Below are positions 51,431-61,625 of a stretch of DNA of 64,000 nt, in pieces (the first letter of the stretch is position 1; the number at the start of each line of letters is the position of its first letter). Below the pieces are notes generated by a model. The model made no database searches, was not told where the DNA came from, and saw only the letters and a program-made list of their open reading frames with translations. This stretch comes from Paenibacillus lentus. GTDB taxonomy: Bacteria; Bacillota; Bacilli; Paenibacillales; Paenibacillaceae. The stretch covers positions 3,844,001 through 3,908,000 of the forward strand of contig NZ_CP034248.1 in assembly GCF_003931855.1 (NCBI RefSeq). The letters run 5' to 3'. Both the position numbers and the translations under genes were made by a program.

Positions 51431-54154
51431 TCAAGAAGATATTTTGCCTAACTTGAACTGCTCCATAGAAATCAAAACTTCCCGTGGCTTGCTGCCCTCG
51501 TAAGGACCAACGATGCCCCGTGCCTCCATAGAATCAATCAATCGGGCTGCACGCGTGTAGCCGATCCGCATCCGTCTTTGCAACAACGACACCGATGCCT
51601 GCTTAGCTTCCAAGATAATCTGAACCGCTTGATCGAACAGTTCGTCCACAACCTCTTCCGTTTCCTGCACCTCTTCATCCACTTCTGGAACGAGGCTTTC
51701 ATCATACTCCGCTTGAGCTTGTCCGCGAACATAACCTACGATTGCTTCAACTTCTTGATCACTCATAAAAGCACCTTGCACACGAATCGGCTTTGAAGCT
51801 CCCATCGGCATAAAGAGCATATCCCCGCGTCCAAGAAGCTTCTCCGCGCCCGCCATATCCAGAATCGTTCGGGAGTCTACTTGAGAAGATACGCCAAAAG
51901 CGATGCGCGACGGAATGTTCGCTTTAATGACGCCGGTAATGACATCTACAGAAGGACGCTGCGTGGCAATGATGAGATGGATACCCGCAGCACGCGCCAT
52001 CTGCGCCAACCGAGCAATCGCATCCTCAACATCATTTGCTGCAACCATCATTAAGTCAGCGAGCTCATCAACGATAACGACAATATATGGAAGTACGGCT
52101 TCCGGATTGTCCTTCATCATCAGATTATAGCCTTCCACATTTCGGGCTCCGGATTTGGAGAACAACTCGTAGCGCTTCTCCATTTCAACGACAATCTTTT
52201 TGAGCGCCAGCGAAGCTCGTTTCGGATCGGTGACTACTGGAGCAAGAAGATGGGGAATCCCATTATATACGTTTAGCTCAACCATTTTGGGGTCGACCAT
52301 CAGAAATTTCACTTCATCCGGCTTCGCTTTATATAAAATACTTGTAATGATTCCGTTGATACATACCGACTTTCCGGAGCCGGTTGCCCCGGCTACAAGT
52401 AAATGGGGCATCTTCGCGAGATTTCCGACAATCGTCTGCCCGGAAATATCCCGCCCAAAGGCGATGGACAGCTTCGAATCGGCATCCTGAAACACTGGCG
52501 TTTCCATCACTTCCCGCATCGTCACCAACGAAACTTCATTATTCGGAACCTCGATGCCAATTGCGGATTTTCCAGGAATCGGCGCTTCCATACGAATATC
52601 CCTAGCGGCGAGCGCCAGAGCGATATCATCCGTCAGGTTAACAATCCGGCTTACCTTTACCCCGATATCCGGCTGAATTTCATACCTCGTTACAGCAGGA
52701 CCTCGAACGACCTCCAACACACGAGCCCTTACTCCAAAACTCTCGAGAGTTGCCTCGAGTTTCCGGGCTGTTTGTTTATAATCCGCCTGATCCCCAGCCT
52801 TGCCGCTACCAGCAGGCTTGGATAGCAAGCGGAACGGCGGCAGCTTATACGGTTTAGGAGCTGGCTTCGGCGGTGGATCCGCTCCTTCCAGCTTATCCTC
52901 CGCTCCGGTAATACCTTCAACACTTTCTCCAGAAGGATCTTCAATCGAAGAATCATCAATCAAAGCACCCTCAACCATGGTTTCCGCCTCTGGCAAGTCC
53001 AAATCCTCCGAAAGCAAAATAACCTCTGGCGCCGACTCTGTCTCGGCCTCCTTCGGCCACAGCGGCTGTTCTTCAGCTTGCTCCTCCCCTTCGCGCTCAG
53101 CATCAGTCGGGCGGCCTTCAAGATGAATGTTGTCAAAGAAATCACGGATAATAGGCCCTACCTCGCCTTGCTCTTCTTGCTGAACGAGCGGTTCGCCAGT
53201 TAAAGGATCAAATCTTGCTGCCGTGGATCTCGAATGACTATCGCCGTACTTCAGTGCATTCCAGTCCACATCGGAACTATATGGGTCACGGTAATCGTTA
53301 ATCTGTTCGCCTAAATCTTCATGCACATCCCCAGCAGGTTCCACAGGCTTCGGACGAGGCTTGAAGTTAAACAATTGAAAGAAAACCGGCCTGTTTCTCG
53401 GCTGAGCAGGCAACGACAATTCCTCTTCCTCCTGCTCCTGTTCCTCATATCCTGCATCTTGTACTGGCTCTGCAGCAGGCCGTTTTGATTTGCTATGAAC
53501 AGGAACAGGTCTCAGCAATTTCAGCTTTCGGCTGAATTTTGTTCCTACCCCGCCTAAATGCTTCCGAATAAGACGGAATAATTCGACATAAGACAACCCT
53601 GTAATTAACATAAAGCTAATCGCCATCATGACGATCATAATCAGCTTTGCACCAGCAATGCCAAATAGAGAATACAACAGAGCGAACTCCAGGCCACCCA
53701 CATATCCGCCGCTTATGTCCAAGCCAAGAAGACTGAACCCGGTTTCTCCCAGCGTTGGCTCAAACAGAGCGGTTTGAAGATCATGATGAATCTGCGACAT
53801 AATGCTGCCTGCAGACAAAGACACCGATGGTGCCAACTTCTTCTCCATTGCTAATGTCGTGCTCATAAGAACAAGTGACAATACGGCAAGCAGCGCTCCA
53901 CTGCGTCGCGTATTCCAGCGAGCCGGCCATTTACGGTTAATCATCACACTGAGTCCAATAAAAATTCCGATCAATGGAATGACAAAATAAAACTTGCCCA
54001 GAACAAGTGCGGACATTTTCGATAACGTCCTGCCTACCGCGGCTTCCCCAGACAAGGCTATGATCGATAAAGTAATCAGGATGATCCCATATATCTCATA
54101 CTTGAGCATGGTGCCCAATGCTGCCTTTTTTTTCTTCTTTTTTCGCGCCAACAA
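51431..54154 (-). CDS. spoIIIE: DNA translocase SpoIIIE/FtsK
   Basis: A 907-residue DNA pump. About four membrane helices span residues 15-195. A long acidic Pro/Glu-rich linker runs to about 450, then the motor with Walker [10 protein letters not shown] near 588, Walker [12 protein letters not shown] near 690 and a C-terminal gamma winged helix ([20 protein letters not shown]). Four membrane helices and the ylzJ/tepA neighbourhood favour SpoIIIE over SftA. The linker is longer than in the Bacillus protein, which is about 790 residues. The start is one of two adjacent TTG codons after GGGGGTGATC. Confidence 0.93.
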   Translation of the reverse strand: MLARKKKKKKAALGTMLKYEIYGIILITLSIIALSGEAAVGRTLSKMSALVLGKFYFVIPLIGIFIGLSVMINRKWPARWNTRRSGALLAVLSLVLMSTTLAMEKKLAPSVSLSAGSIMSQIHHDLQTALFEPTLGETGFSLLGLDISGGYVGGLEFALLYSLFGIAGAKLIMIVMMAISFMLITGLSYVELFRLIRKHLGGVGTKFSRKLKLLRPVPVHSKSKRPAAEPVQDAGYEEQEQEEEELSLPAQPRNRPVFFQLFNFKPRPKPVEPAGDVHEDLGEQINDYRDPYSSDVDWNALKYGDSHSRSTAARFDPLTGEPLVQQEEQGEVGPIIRDFFDNIHLEGRPTDAEREGEEQAEEQPLWPKEAETESAPEVILLSEDLDLPEAETMVEGALIDDSSIEDPSGESVEGITGAEDKLEGADPPPKPAPKPYKLPPFRLLSKPAGSGKAGDQADYKQTARKLEATLESFGVRARVLEVVRGPAVTRYEIQPDIGVKVSRIVNLTDDIALALAARDIRMEAPIPGKSAIGIEVPNNEVSLVTMREVMETPVFQDADSKLSIAFGRDISGQTIVGNLAKMPHLLVAGATGSGKSVCINGIITSILYKAKPDEVKFLMVDPKMVELNVYNGIPHLLAPVVTDPKRASLALKKIVVEMEKRYELFSKSGARNVEGYNLMMKDNPEAVLPYIVVIVDELADLMMVAANDVEDAIARLAQMARAAGIHLIIATQRPSVDVITGVIKANIPSRIAFGVSSQVDSRTILDMAGAEKLLGRGDMLFMPMGASKPIRVQGAFMSDQEVEAIVGYVRGQAQAEYDESLVPEVDEEVQETEEVVDELFDQAVQIILEAKQASVSLLQRRMRIGYTRAARLIDSMEARGIVGPYEGSKPREVLISMEQFKLGKISS

Positions 54155-54211
54155 AGATCACCCCCTAGATGAATATTATACCATAATCACCGGGGGCAAC
54201 CTATAGGACTC

Positions 54212-54445
54212 TTATTGTTTATTTAGTGTAGGAGCAAACGAAATTTGTTGACCAGGCGCATATGCAGGGTTTAAATAGTCATCTAGAGAGCAGCGCAGCA
54301 ATCGAACAATGGTCGCCTGATTGTTATTCTCCTCTATTCTTACCTGCATCAAAATACCGCCAAGCTCAATTTCAGTATAGCTGCTATCGGATGCTTCCTT
54401 ATCGTCCCAATAAGCCTCTTCCGGCATGATCGTATAATAAGTCAT
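54212..54445 (-). CDS. ylzJ: YlzJ-like protein
   Basis: A 77-residue protein of the YlzJ family ([44 protein letters not shown]). Its ATG overlaps the tepA stop by four bases and spoIIIE follows, the same order as in B. subtilis. No function is known. The overlap means it is translated from the tepA message. Confidence 0.88.
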   Translation of the reverse strand: MTYYTIMPEEAYWDDKEASDSSYTEIELGGILMQVRIEENNNQATIVRLLRCSLDDYLNPAYAPGQQISFAPTLNKQ

Positions 54446-55209
54446 TGGGTAATCCCCCCTGCTGACACGCGCCGGGCTTCGATCAATACATTTAATTTCG
54501 TCAAACCTTGACCGATCCCGCCGATTCCGTCAATTAATCCAAATTTAACTGCATCTGCCCCGCCTACGGCTGTACCAATGTCGCGGTTTAACTCCCCTGT
54601 CTTGAACATCAGCTCCTTGAAATTGTTCTCAGAAATTTTTGAATGAGTCGTCACAAATCGTACGACCCTCTCCTGCATCTTCTCAATATACTCAAAAGTC
54701 TGCGGAACGCCGATCACCAAACCTGTCATTCGGATTGGGTGGATGGTCATCGTTGCGCTCTCCGCTATAAACGAATAATCGGAAGCTACTGCAATCGGAA
54801 CCCCGATACTGTGCCCTCCGCCAATGACGACAGTTACGGTCGGCTTAGTGAGAGATGAAATCATTTCTGCGATCGCCAACCCGGCCTCAACGTCCCCGCC
54901 AACGGTATTCAGAATAATTAATATTCCTTCAATACGCGGGTTTTGTTCAGCCGCTACCAGTTGGGGAATCAAATGCTCGTACTTGGTCGTTTTGTTCTGA
55001 GGGGGCAGTATAAGGTGACCCTCAACTTGCCCGATTATCGTCAAACAATATACATTAGATTCCCCCGGTCCAGGCACCGTAGTTTGCCCAAGCTGTTCAA
55101 TCGCTGCCACCGCTGCTGCTGTTTTTTCCCCCTCAGGGACAACCGGTGCAGGCCCTGTTCCTTCGTTAGTAGCTTCTTTCGATTGCTGTCGTTGTCGTTG
55201 CTCCTTCAT
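54442..55209 (-). CDS. tepA: ClpP-like translocation-enhancing protein TepA
   Basis: A 255-residue ClpP-fold serine-protease-like protein. Motifs include [20 protein letters not shown] near residues 97-116, [13 protein letters not shown] near 131-143 with Ser at the nucleophile position, and [10 protein letters not shown]. The N-terminal 40 residues are low-complexity Gln/Arg-rich. In Bacillus TepA is linked to protein export and SASP degradation. ATG at 55209 follows GGAAGTGTCAAGA. It overlaps ylzJ by four bases. Confidence 0.9.
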   Translation of the reverse strand: MKEQRQRQQSKEATNEGTGPAPVVPEGEKTAAAVAAIEQLGQTTVPGPGESNVYCLTIIGQVEGHLILPPQNKTTKYEHLIPQLVAAEQNPRIEGILIILNTVGGDVEAGLAIAEMISSLTKPTVTVVIGGGHSIGVPIAVASDYSFIAESATMTIHPIRMTGLVIGVPQTFEYIEKMQERVVRFVTTHSKISENNFKELMFKTGELNRDIGTAVGGADAVKFGLIDGIGGIGQGLTKLNVLIEARRVSAGGITQ

Positions 55210-55289
55210 TCTTGACACTTCCTTTCGGCTGCTGGCCAGTATTTGTCCATTGTGATGTTAGTATGCCTAGGCCGACACCCTTCATACAG

Positions 55290-55357
55290 TTAAAAATAAA
55301 AAAGAAAGCCCCCTCTCCTACAAGAAACCGTCCAATATTACCGGCAGGAGAAGGGGC
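55290..55357 (-). terminator. Intrinsic terminator after rnjB
   Basis: GCCCCCTCTCCT (55308-55319) pairs with AGGAGAAGGGGC (55346-55357), one mismatch; the minus strand continues TTTCTTTTTTATTTTT. Confidence 0.9.
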
Positions 55358-55417
55358 GACTGCGTGCCCAACCTGAAAAGGTTAGTATATTAAATTATTC
55401 TTCTTTAAATGTAGTTC

Positions 55418-57097
55418 TCACACTTCCATAATGATGGGAAGAATCATCGGTCTGCGCCGTGTTTGTTCGTAAAGGAAACGTCCTAACGAATCCTTCACGT
55501 TCGTCTTCAGCGAAGCCCATTCATTCACATTTTCGCTCATTAACTTCTCCAATGTGCTGGATACAATTCGATTTGCTTCTTCAAGAAGGCCTTCCGACTC
55601 TCTAACGTATACGAAGCCTCTGGATATAATGTCTGGTCCAGAAACGATTGTTCCATCTTGTTTGCTCAGCGTGACAACGACAACAAGAATGCCATCTTGA
55701 GACAACAGCTTACGGTCACGAAGCACGATATTCCCAACGTCACCGACTCCAAGCCCGTCAATTAGCACATTGCCAGCTGGTACTTTACCCGCTTTGCGAG
55801 CTGCGCCATTCTGAATTTCTACCATTTCGCCGATGTCAAGCAAGAAGATGTTATCCGGATCAATTCCGACGGATTCACCGAGTAGAGCATGCTTCCGCAG
55901 CATTCGATACTCCCCGTGAACAGGGATGAAATATTTAGGACGCATCAAATTCAACATCAATTTCAATTCTTCCTGGCTGCCATGCCCGGAGACGTGAACT
56001 CCTGAATTAGAACCGCTATAAATTACCTCGGCGCCGAGACGGAATAATTCATCAATCGTGCGTCCTACGTATTTTTCGTTACCAGGCACTGGCGTCGCCG
56101 CGATGATGACTGTATCTCCAGGCAGAATATCCACCTTACGGTGAGTTGACCGAGCCATACGAGTTAAGGCTGACATCGGCTCGCCTTGACTGCCTGTGCA
56201 GAGTATGACAACACGATCCGCCGCCATTTTGTTCACTTCGTCCGGATCGATTAAGATACCATCCGGAACGTTCAAGTAGCCAAGTTCTGCAGCAATCGTC
56301 ACGACGTTAACCATACTGCGACCAATAATCGTGAGTTTGCGATCTGTCGAGTAGGTTGCATCGATCACTTGTTGAATTCGGTGTACATTGGAGGCGAATG
56401 TAGCAACAACAACGCGCTGCTGAGCCTTCCGGAAAATATCATCCAATACGATTCCAACATTTTTCTCTGATGGTGTGAACCCAGGCTTCTCGGCATTCGT
56501 ACTATCCGATAATAGCGCCAGTACCCCTTTCTTCCCGATTTCCCCCATCCGGTGCAAATCAGCAAACTGATCATTAACTGGAGTATGGTCAAATTTGAAG
56601 TCACCCGTATGAACTACGTTTCCTTCCGGCGTTTCGATGCACACCCCAACCGAATCAGGAATACTGTGGTTTGTTTTAAAGAATGTCGCTTTTAGCGTCG
56701 AGCCTAACTGAATCTCCGAATCCGCATGAATGAGTACACGCTTCGTATCCCCAAGCAAACCGGCTTCCTTTAATTTGTTCTCAACCAGCCCCAGCGTCAA
56801 TTTCGTTCCGTAGACAGGAACATTTAAGTTTTTGAGTACATATGGCAATCCACCGATATGGTCTTCGTGGCCGTGCGTAAGCACGATGCCCCTTACTTTG
56901 TCACGATTCTCTGTCAAGTAAGTGATATCGGGAATGACGATATCAATGCCAAGCATGTCCTCTTCTGGAAATTTAAGGCCAGCATCAATTACAACGATGT
57001 CATTGGCATATTGAACGACGTACATGTTCTTTCCGATTTCCGCTACGCCGCCCAATGCAAAGATCGTCAATTTATCATTATTCATTTTTTTGGACAA
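55418..57097 (-). CDS. rnjB: Ribonuclease J (RNase J2-position paralogue)
   Basis: A 559-residue beta-CASP metallo-beta-lactamase RNase. HGHEDHIGG near residue 77 and HTGDFKFD supply zinc ligands; the beta-CASP part includes SSDSTNA-like LLSDSTNAEKPG and SGHGSQEELKLM. All His of HGHEDH are present, whereas B. subtilis RNase J2 has a degenerate site, so this copy may be active. Position after dapA matches rnjB. The likely start is TTG after GGAGGGTTAGATTCAC, or the ATG four codons later. Confidence 0.92.
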   Translation of the reverse strand: MSKKMNNDKLTIFALGGVAEIGKNMYVVQYANDIVVIDAGLKFPEEDMLGIDIVIPDITYLTENRDKVRGIVLTHGHEDHIGGLPYVLKNLNVPVYGTKLTLGLVENKLKEAGLLGDTKRVLIHADSEIQLGSTLKATFFKTNHSIPDSVGVCIETPEGNVVHTGDFKFDHTPVNDQFADLHRMGEIGKKGVLALLSDSTNAEKPGFTPSEKNVGIVLDDIFRKAQQRVVVATFASNVHRIQQVIDATYSTDRKLTIIGRSMVNVVTIAAELGYLNVPDGILIDPDEVNKMAADRVVILCTGSQGEPMSALTRMARSTHRKVDILPGDTVIIAATPVPGNEKYVGRTIDELFRLGAEVIYSGSNSGVHVSGHGSQEELKLMLNLMRPKYFIPVHGEYRMLRKHALLGESVGIDPDNIFLLDIGEMVEIQNGAARKAGKVPAGNVLIDGLGVGDVGNIVLRDRKLLSQDGILVVVVTLSKQDGTIVSGPDIISRGFVYVRESEGLLEEANRIVSSTLEKLMSENVNEWASLKTNVKDSLGRFLYEQTRRRPMILPIIMEV

Positions 57098-57251
57098 GTG
57101 AATCTAACCCTCCTAATTATTTGGACGTTGTATATTCAATCACATTAAATTTTTAAATCACCGCACCCAGTCACTTGAAATCATTATACATGATTAAAAT
57201 GGCAAAAAACAAGTCAAAGGCTTTACACCTAGTTAACGTTACCATATGCAA

Positions 57252-57288
57252 TAATGAAAAAACCGATGCCCCAAAGCGGGCATCGGTT
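57252..57288 (-). terminator. Intrinsic terminator after dapA
   Basis: AACCGATGCCC (57261-57271) pairs with GGGCATCGGTT (57278-57288); the minus strand continues TTTTC. It ends the dpaAB-dapGA unit. Confidence 0.92.
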
Positions 57289-57321
57289 CTTGGAAGAAGA
57301 GCACATTTTTAACTTTTTCCT

Positions 57322-58197
57322 TTAGGAAAGCAGATTTCGGATAAATCTTGCCTCTTCCTCCGTAGGCGGGATAAGCGGCAAACGCACAGAGCCTACGGCA
57401 ATACCTGATGCGTTTAATGCGTATTTTACAGCTACAGGATTTGGCACCGGATGCGGGCATTCAAATAATCCTTTAAATACAGGAAGCAACTCCCGATGCA
57501 ATTTCGCGGAATCTGCAACGCGGCCATTCAAGAACGATTCAATCATTTCCTTCATCTGCTTGCCGATAATATGGCTCGCTACGCTAACGATTCCATATGC
57601 GCCAACTGACAAAGCAGGCAAAGTCGCCGAATCATCTCCGGAGTATACCTTAAAGCGCTCTGGAGCCCCAGTTACAATCTGAGCCACCTGTTCGAGCGAT
57701 GCGCATTCTTTCGTGGCAACCACATTCGGGAGCTCGGCCAAACGCAGCGTTGTCTCTGCACTAAGGCTTATTACCGTACGACTTGGCACATTGTACAGCA
57801 TGATCGGAAGTTCCGTCGAACGGGCGATTGCTTCAAAATGACGGTAGAGTCCTTCTTGGTTCGGCTTGTTATAATAAGGAGCTACAAGAAGTACTCCGTC
57901 CACACCGCATTTCTCGGCTTTTTCCGTTAACTGGATGGATTCTTCCGTACTGTTGCTCCCTGTACCTGCGATAATTTGGCACCGTCCCTTGACCTGCTTG
58001 ACGGCAAATTCAAAAAGTGAAACTTTCTCCTCCTCACTTAATGTGGGAGACTCCCCCGTCGTACCGCAAATGACAAGTGAGTCAGACTTTTGCTCTTCAA
58101 TCAAATACTCAATCAGTCTAGCTGTCTGCTCCCAATCGATAACCCCTTTGTCATCGAATGGAGTTACCATGGCTGTAATCAATCTTCCGAAATCCAC
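57322..58197 (-). CDS. dapA: 4-hydroxy-tetrahydrodipicolinate synthase
   Basis: A 291-residue TIM-barrel aldolase joining pyruvate and aspartate semialdehyde. GTTGESPTLSEEEK near residue 43 and YNVPSRT near 133 carry the catalytic Thr and Tyr; the Schiff-base Lys is in VATKECAS near 161. GTG at 58197 follows GGAGGAGGACACGAA; longer frames run into dapG. It supplies the precursor for lysine and for DpaAB-made dipicolinate. Confidence 0.95.
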   Translation of the reverse strand: MDFGRLITAMVTPFDDKGVIDWEQTARLIEYLIEEQKSDSLVICGTTGESPTLSEEEKVSLFEFAVKQVKGRCQIIAGTGSNSTEESIQLTEKAEKCGVDGVLLVAPYYNKPNQEGLYRHFEAIARSTELPIMLYNVPSRTVISLSAETTLRLAELPNVVATKECASLEQVAQIVTGAPERFKVYSGDDSATLPALSVGAYGIVSVASHIIGKQMKEMIESFLNGRVADSAKLHRELLPVFKGLFECPHPVPNPVAVKYALNASGIAVGSVRLPLIPPTEEEARFIRNLLS

Positions 58198-58222
58198 TTC
58201 GTGTCCTCCTCCAAATAATTCG

Positions 58223-59443
58223 CTAATGGGCGAGTTCAAATTTAGTGTGAAGCGCTCTGAGCGCCTGTACCATATCTTCTTTATTGACGAGTACCCAGAT
58301 CGTTGTGTTTGAATCCGCAGACTGCAATATTTGTATCCCTTGCTCGGCCAGTGCTTCCACGATTTTAGCCATAATTCCAGGAACCCCGTTAATCCCGCCA
58401 CCGATTACAGAAACTTTAGCACAACCGCTTAATATTTGAGGCAGGAAACCCATCGACTCTAAAATTGAGGATGCTTTTCTAGCATCACTGTCGAAAACAG
58501 TATAAACGACACCCGTCGGGGTAACATTAATAAAATCGACGCTGATGGCATTTTCAGCCATCGCCTGAAACACTTTCAGTTGCAAATTGCCTTTGGACGG
58601 TTCAGATGATTGCACAGTTATCTGAGTTACATTCCCGACGTATGCAATTCCTGTGACATATCTGTCAACAACGCCAGTCTGCACATCTTTAAAACCTTCC
58701 GGGTTAGCAACCAGCGTCCCTTCGCTATTCGAAAATGTAGAACGTACTCGAATCGGGATGCCGGACTGCATAGCGATTTCTACTGCCCGGGGGTGAATCA
58801 CTTTAGCTCCCTGATATGCCATATTACAAATCTCAGCGTAACTAACATGAGGGAGCGCCCTGGCATCCTCAACAATTCGCGGATCGGCTGTCAATATGCC
58901 ATTCACATCCGTATATATATCGACCATTTCAGCACGTAGCGCCGCACCCAGCGCAGTTGCTGAAGTATCGCTGCCACCTCGTCCTAATGTCGTAAATTCG
59001 CCGTTCAAATTCTGCCCTTGGAATCCAGTTACGATGACGACGTCCTTTTTTTCCAATTCTTCAAGTACTCGAGACGGGACAACATCAAGGATTCGTGCAT
59101 TTCCGAATTGGCTGTCCGTCCTGAATCCAGCTTGCGCTCCTGTAAGAACAGTAGATGATATACCTTGGTGTTGAAGCAAACCGCTTAGCACGCTTGCAGA
59201 TATGATCTCACCGCAGCACAGCAGTAAATCCTGTTCACGCGAGGAAAGAGATCCCCCAGTCTGCTCGATCAAGTCAAGCAGCGTGTCTGTTGCATAGGGA
59301 TCTCCTTTCCGCCCCATTGCGGATACTACAATTACAAGCTGGTAGCCATTGTCCAACTCCCGGCGAATATGTGATATGACGTGCTCCCTCGCTTCAGATG
59401 TAGAGAGAGATGTACCGCCGAACTTCTGCACCAAAATGTGCAT
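58223..59443 (-). CDS. dapG: Aspartokinase I
   Basis: A 406-residue aspartate kinase with VQKFGGTSL at the N-terminus, TLGRGGSDTSATALGAAL near 150 and two C-terminal ACT domains (VTQITVQSSEPSKGN; VSVIGGGINGVPGIMAKIVE), the regulatory type. The DapG isozyme in B. subtilis is controlled by meso-diaminopimelate. It lies 25 bp upstream of dapA. The asd gene that usually precedes dapG in Bacillus is absent here. Confidence 0.94.
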   Translation of the reverse strand: MHILVQKFGGTSLSTSEAREHVISHIRRELDNGYQLVIVVSAMGRKGDPYATDTLLDLIEQTGGSLSSREQDLLLCCGEIISASVLSGLLQHQGISSTVLTGAQAGFRTDSQFGNARILDVVPSRVLEELEKKDVVIVTGFQGQNLNGEFTTLGRGGSDTSATALGAALRAEMVDIYTDVNGILTADPRIVEDARALPHVSYAEICNMAYQGAKVIHPRAVEIAMQSGIPIRVRSTFSNSEGTLVANPEGFKDVQTGVVDRYVTGIAYVGNVTQITVQSSEPSKGNLQLKVFQAMAENAISVDFINVTPTGVVYTVFDSDARKASSILESMGFLPQILSGCAKVSVIGGGINGVPGIMAKIVEALAEQGIQILQSADSNTTIWVLVNKEDMVQALRALHTKFELAH

Positions 59444-59510
59444 GCGTATTCCTCCAGTATAATGGCGGAGTAAAGCATTACTTCATTCCGTCTTAAAATT
59501 GCTGACCCTC

Positions 59511-60101
59511 TTACCTAAAACGCTCAATAATGAGCGGTTGATACTGCTTGCCCTCCAGCGCTGCATAAGCTGTCTCGGGAACGAGTTCCATTCTGGCTAC
59601 AAGCGAATTTGGCTTTAACGTCGGATTATCCTGACCAAACGGAACGAAATAAATGTTCTTAGCCACAATTAATTTAGCGATATTTGCCAAGTTAAATCCC
59701 AATCCGTCATTTGTCGAAACAGCCAACACAACTGGCCGGCTATTACGAAGTTGTGCCTTTGCTGCCATTAAAACCGGACTGTCTGTCATTGCGTTTGCCA
59801 GTTTACTTGTCGTTGTTCCAGTGCAAGGAGCAATGACAAGTACGTCCAGCAGCTTGCTAGGCCCAAGCGGCTCAGCTTCGACAATTGAAGAAATGATATC
59901 ATTCCCCGTTATATCTTTCAACTGTTTGCGCCAATCATCCGACTTACCAAACCTGGTATCCGTCGTTAAGACAGATTGGGAAATAATCGGTATGACATTA
60001 GCGCCTCGTTCGACAAATCGCTGGATTTGCGGCATGACTTCAGCAAACGTACAATGCGAACCCGTTACCGCGTAACCTACCATTTTTCCTTGCCAATTCA
60101 C
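59511..60101 (-). CDS. dpaB: Dipicolinate synthase subunit B
   Basis: A 196-residue flavoprotein of the SpoVFB/UbiX-like fold (GYAVTGSHCTF; LVIAPCTGTTTSKLANAMTD; STNDGLG). With DpaA it makes dipicolinic acid in the mother cell. Its ATG overlaps the dpaA stop by four bases. It is transcribed with dapG and dapA, 67 bp downstream. Confidence 0.94.
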   Translation of the reverse strand: MNWQGKMVGYAVTGSHCTFAEVMPQIQRFVERGANVIPIISQSVLTTDTRFGKSDDWRKQLKDITGNDIISSIVEAEPLGPSKLLDVLVIAPCTGTTTSKLANAMTDSPVLMAAKAQLRNSRPVVLAVSTNDGLGFNLANIAKLIVAKNIYFVPFGQDNPTLKPNSLVARMELVPETAYAALEGKQYQPLIIERFR

Positions 60102-60997
60102 ATTTCATCCCCCCGTAAATGGAACTCTTTCGATATCGACTGACAGATCGTGTTCGCCATGATGATTCCAGCCGTCTTAGGAGCTACGATTCCTGGTAAA
60201 CCAGGGGCAAGAAGCGCCTTGATTCCCCGCTTCTCAGCGAAGCGAAAATCCGTCCCACCCGGAGCCGAAGCCAGATCGATAATAACCACACTACGGGGCA
60301 ATTTAGAGATGATTTGTGCTGTGACTATCATAGTCGGAATTGTGTTAAAAATCAAGTCGATTTCCCCTGTGTAAGCGGCTGAATCCGTTGCTACAAAAGG
60401 CTTCCATCCCATTTGGATCGCTCTGGCGGCTTGATCCTCCCGACGGACTCCCGCCTTCACTTTTGCCCCGAGGCCCTGCAAGGTTTGCGCCAGAGTGAAG
60501 CCTGTTCTCCCTAAACCAAGTACCATACAGGTAGAGCCATGAATCGTAATGTCTGTATGCTGAATAGCCATCATCAAGGCTCCTTCAGCCGTCGGAATCG
60601 AGTTGTAAATCGCGACATCATCTCGCTCTAACAGCTCGATTAATTTGAAACTAAATTCGGCGGCCATGCGTTTCAGTAAACTCTTGGCCATTCCTGTATA
60701 GACCGCCGTCCCTTCCCGGATCGCCGAAAACACTTCCCGGTTTATTACGATTTCTTCCTTGGCGAACGGTGCGCTGACTTTTCCTTGGTCATCGCAGCCA
60801 ACCACCGGGAATACAATGACGTCAGCTTCCACTAATAGGCCGGGTGACAGCTTTTCATGCGAAACTCCGAATAGAGGAGGCTCCAGTTGATCGAAACCGA
60901 CTACCTTCACTGTTGCGTCAAGCTCCGTGCACTTGTTAATGATTTCGATCTGCCGAGCGTCCCCGCCAATGAACACTATAGTTAGTCCGGTAAGTAT
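60098..60997 (-). CDS. dpaA: Dipicolinate synthase subunit A with a predicted ATA start codon
   Basis: A 299-residue NAD(P)-binding protein (FIGGDARQIEIINKC; VLGLGRTGFTLAQTLQGLGA; DLASAPGGTDF; APGLPGIVAPKTAG). The Bacillus protein begins M-L-T-G. Here the same reading frame shows ATA-CTT-ACC-GGA, with AAAGGAGG nine bases before ATA. The first canonical start, GTG at 60976, is 30 bases from that site and would cut into the Rossmann fold. ATA, or the adjacent ACG, is therefore the predicted start. A sigma-K-like promoter lies upstream. Confidence 0.9.
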   Translation of the reverse strand: MLTGLTIVFIGGDARQIEIINKCTELDATVKVVGFDQLEPPLFGVSHEKLSPGLLVEADVIVFPVVGCDDQGKVSAPFAKEEIVINREVFSAIREGTAVYTGMAKSLLKRMAAEFSFKLIELLERDDVAIYNSIPTAEGALMMAIQHTDITIHGSTCMVLGLGRTGFTLAQTLQGLGAKVKAGVRREDQAARAIQMGWKPFVATDSAAYTGEIDLIFNTIPTMIVTAQIISKLPRSVVIIDLASAPGGTDFRFAEKRGIKALLAPGLPGIVAPKTAGIIMANTICQSISKEFHLRGDEM

Positions 60998-61034
60998 CGT
61001 GGACGTCCTCCTTTCAAGCTAGCACAGTATAAAC

Positions 61035-61062
61035 CATCTTATGCCGCCGCCTATCAAGTGGT
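61035..61062 (-). promoter_or_regulatory. Sigma-K-like promoter of dpaA
   Basis: On the minus strand ACC (61060-61062), 16 bp, then CATAAGATG (61035-61043). The sigma-K consensus is AC-N16/17-CATANNNTA; there is one mismatch (TG for TA). The role of dpaAB in the mother cell supports it. Confidence 0.45.
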
Positions 61063-61083
61063 GAAACCCACTTTTCCTGCCGA

Positions 61084-61137
61084 ATAAAATAAAAAAAGCT
61101 TGCTGAGCCCCGTACAATCAGTACAGAACTTGCAAGC
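61084..61137 (-). terminator. Intrinsic terminator after dut
   Basis: GCTTGC (61098-61103) pairs with GCAAGC (61132-61137), with a GTAC/GTAC pairing inside; the minus strand continues TTTTTTTATTTTATT. Confidence 0.8.
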
Positions 61138-61169
61138 CTGCTCAATTTCATGCTCTTCATTATGTCGGA

Positions 61170-61625
61170 TTAATTTCTTCCTGTATGGCCAAATCCGCCA
61201 GCACCACGAACGGTAGCGGACAATTCGTCCACCTGGATCAAATTCACCTCAGGAACGATTTGGAATACCATTTGGGCGATACGCTCACCCCGATGAAATG
61301 TAAATGGTTCTTCTCCATGGTTAATCAGCAGCACTTTAACTTCCCCACGGTAGTCAGCGTCGATCGTACCAGGTGTATTTAGACAAGTAATGCCATGCTT
61401 AAATGCCAGCCCGCTGCGCGGGCGAATCTGGGCTTCAAGCCCTGCCGGCATAGCGAGAGCAAAGCCCGTCGGAATCAATGTTCGCTGTCCCGGTTCGAGC
61501 ACGATTTCATCTGTAATCGCTGCGTATAGATCAAATCCGGAAGCCAGCTCTGACATCTTACGGGGAAGCTCAAGGTCTTCATTTCCTGCTAAACGCTTAA
61601 TTTGGACTTCATACGACAAGTTCAT
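61170..61625 (-). CDS. dut: dUTP diphosphatase
   Basis: A 151-residue trimeric dUTPase with the family motifs in order: ASGFDLYA, RPRSGLAFKHG, NTPGTIDADYRGEVK, RIAQMVF and the C-terminal RGAGGFGHTGRN P-loop-like arm. It hydrolyses dUTP to dUMP. The ATG at 61625 lies only two bases after AAGGAG; TTG at 61619 has better spacing and is an alternative. It overlaps the end of mlpA by up to 17 bases, so translation is coupled. Confidence 0.94.
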   Translation of the reverse strand: MNLSYEVQIKRLAGNEDLELPRKMSELASGFDLYAAITDEIVLEPGQRTLIPTGFALAMPAGLEAQIRPRSGLAFKHGITCLNTPGTIDADYRGEVKVLLINHGEEPFTFHRGERIAQMVFQIVPEVNLIQVDELSATVRGAGGFGHTGRN

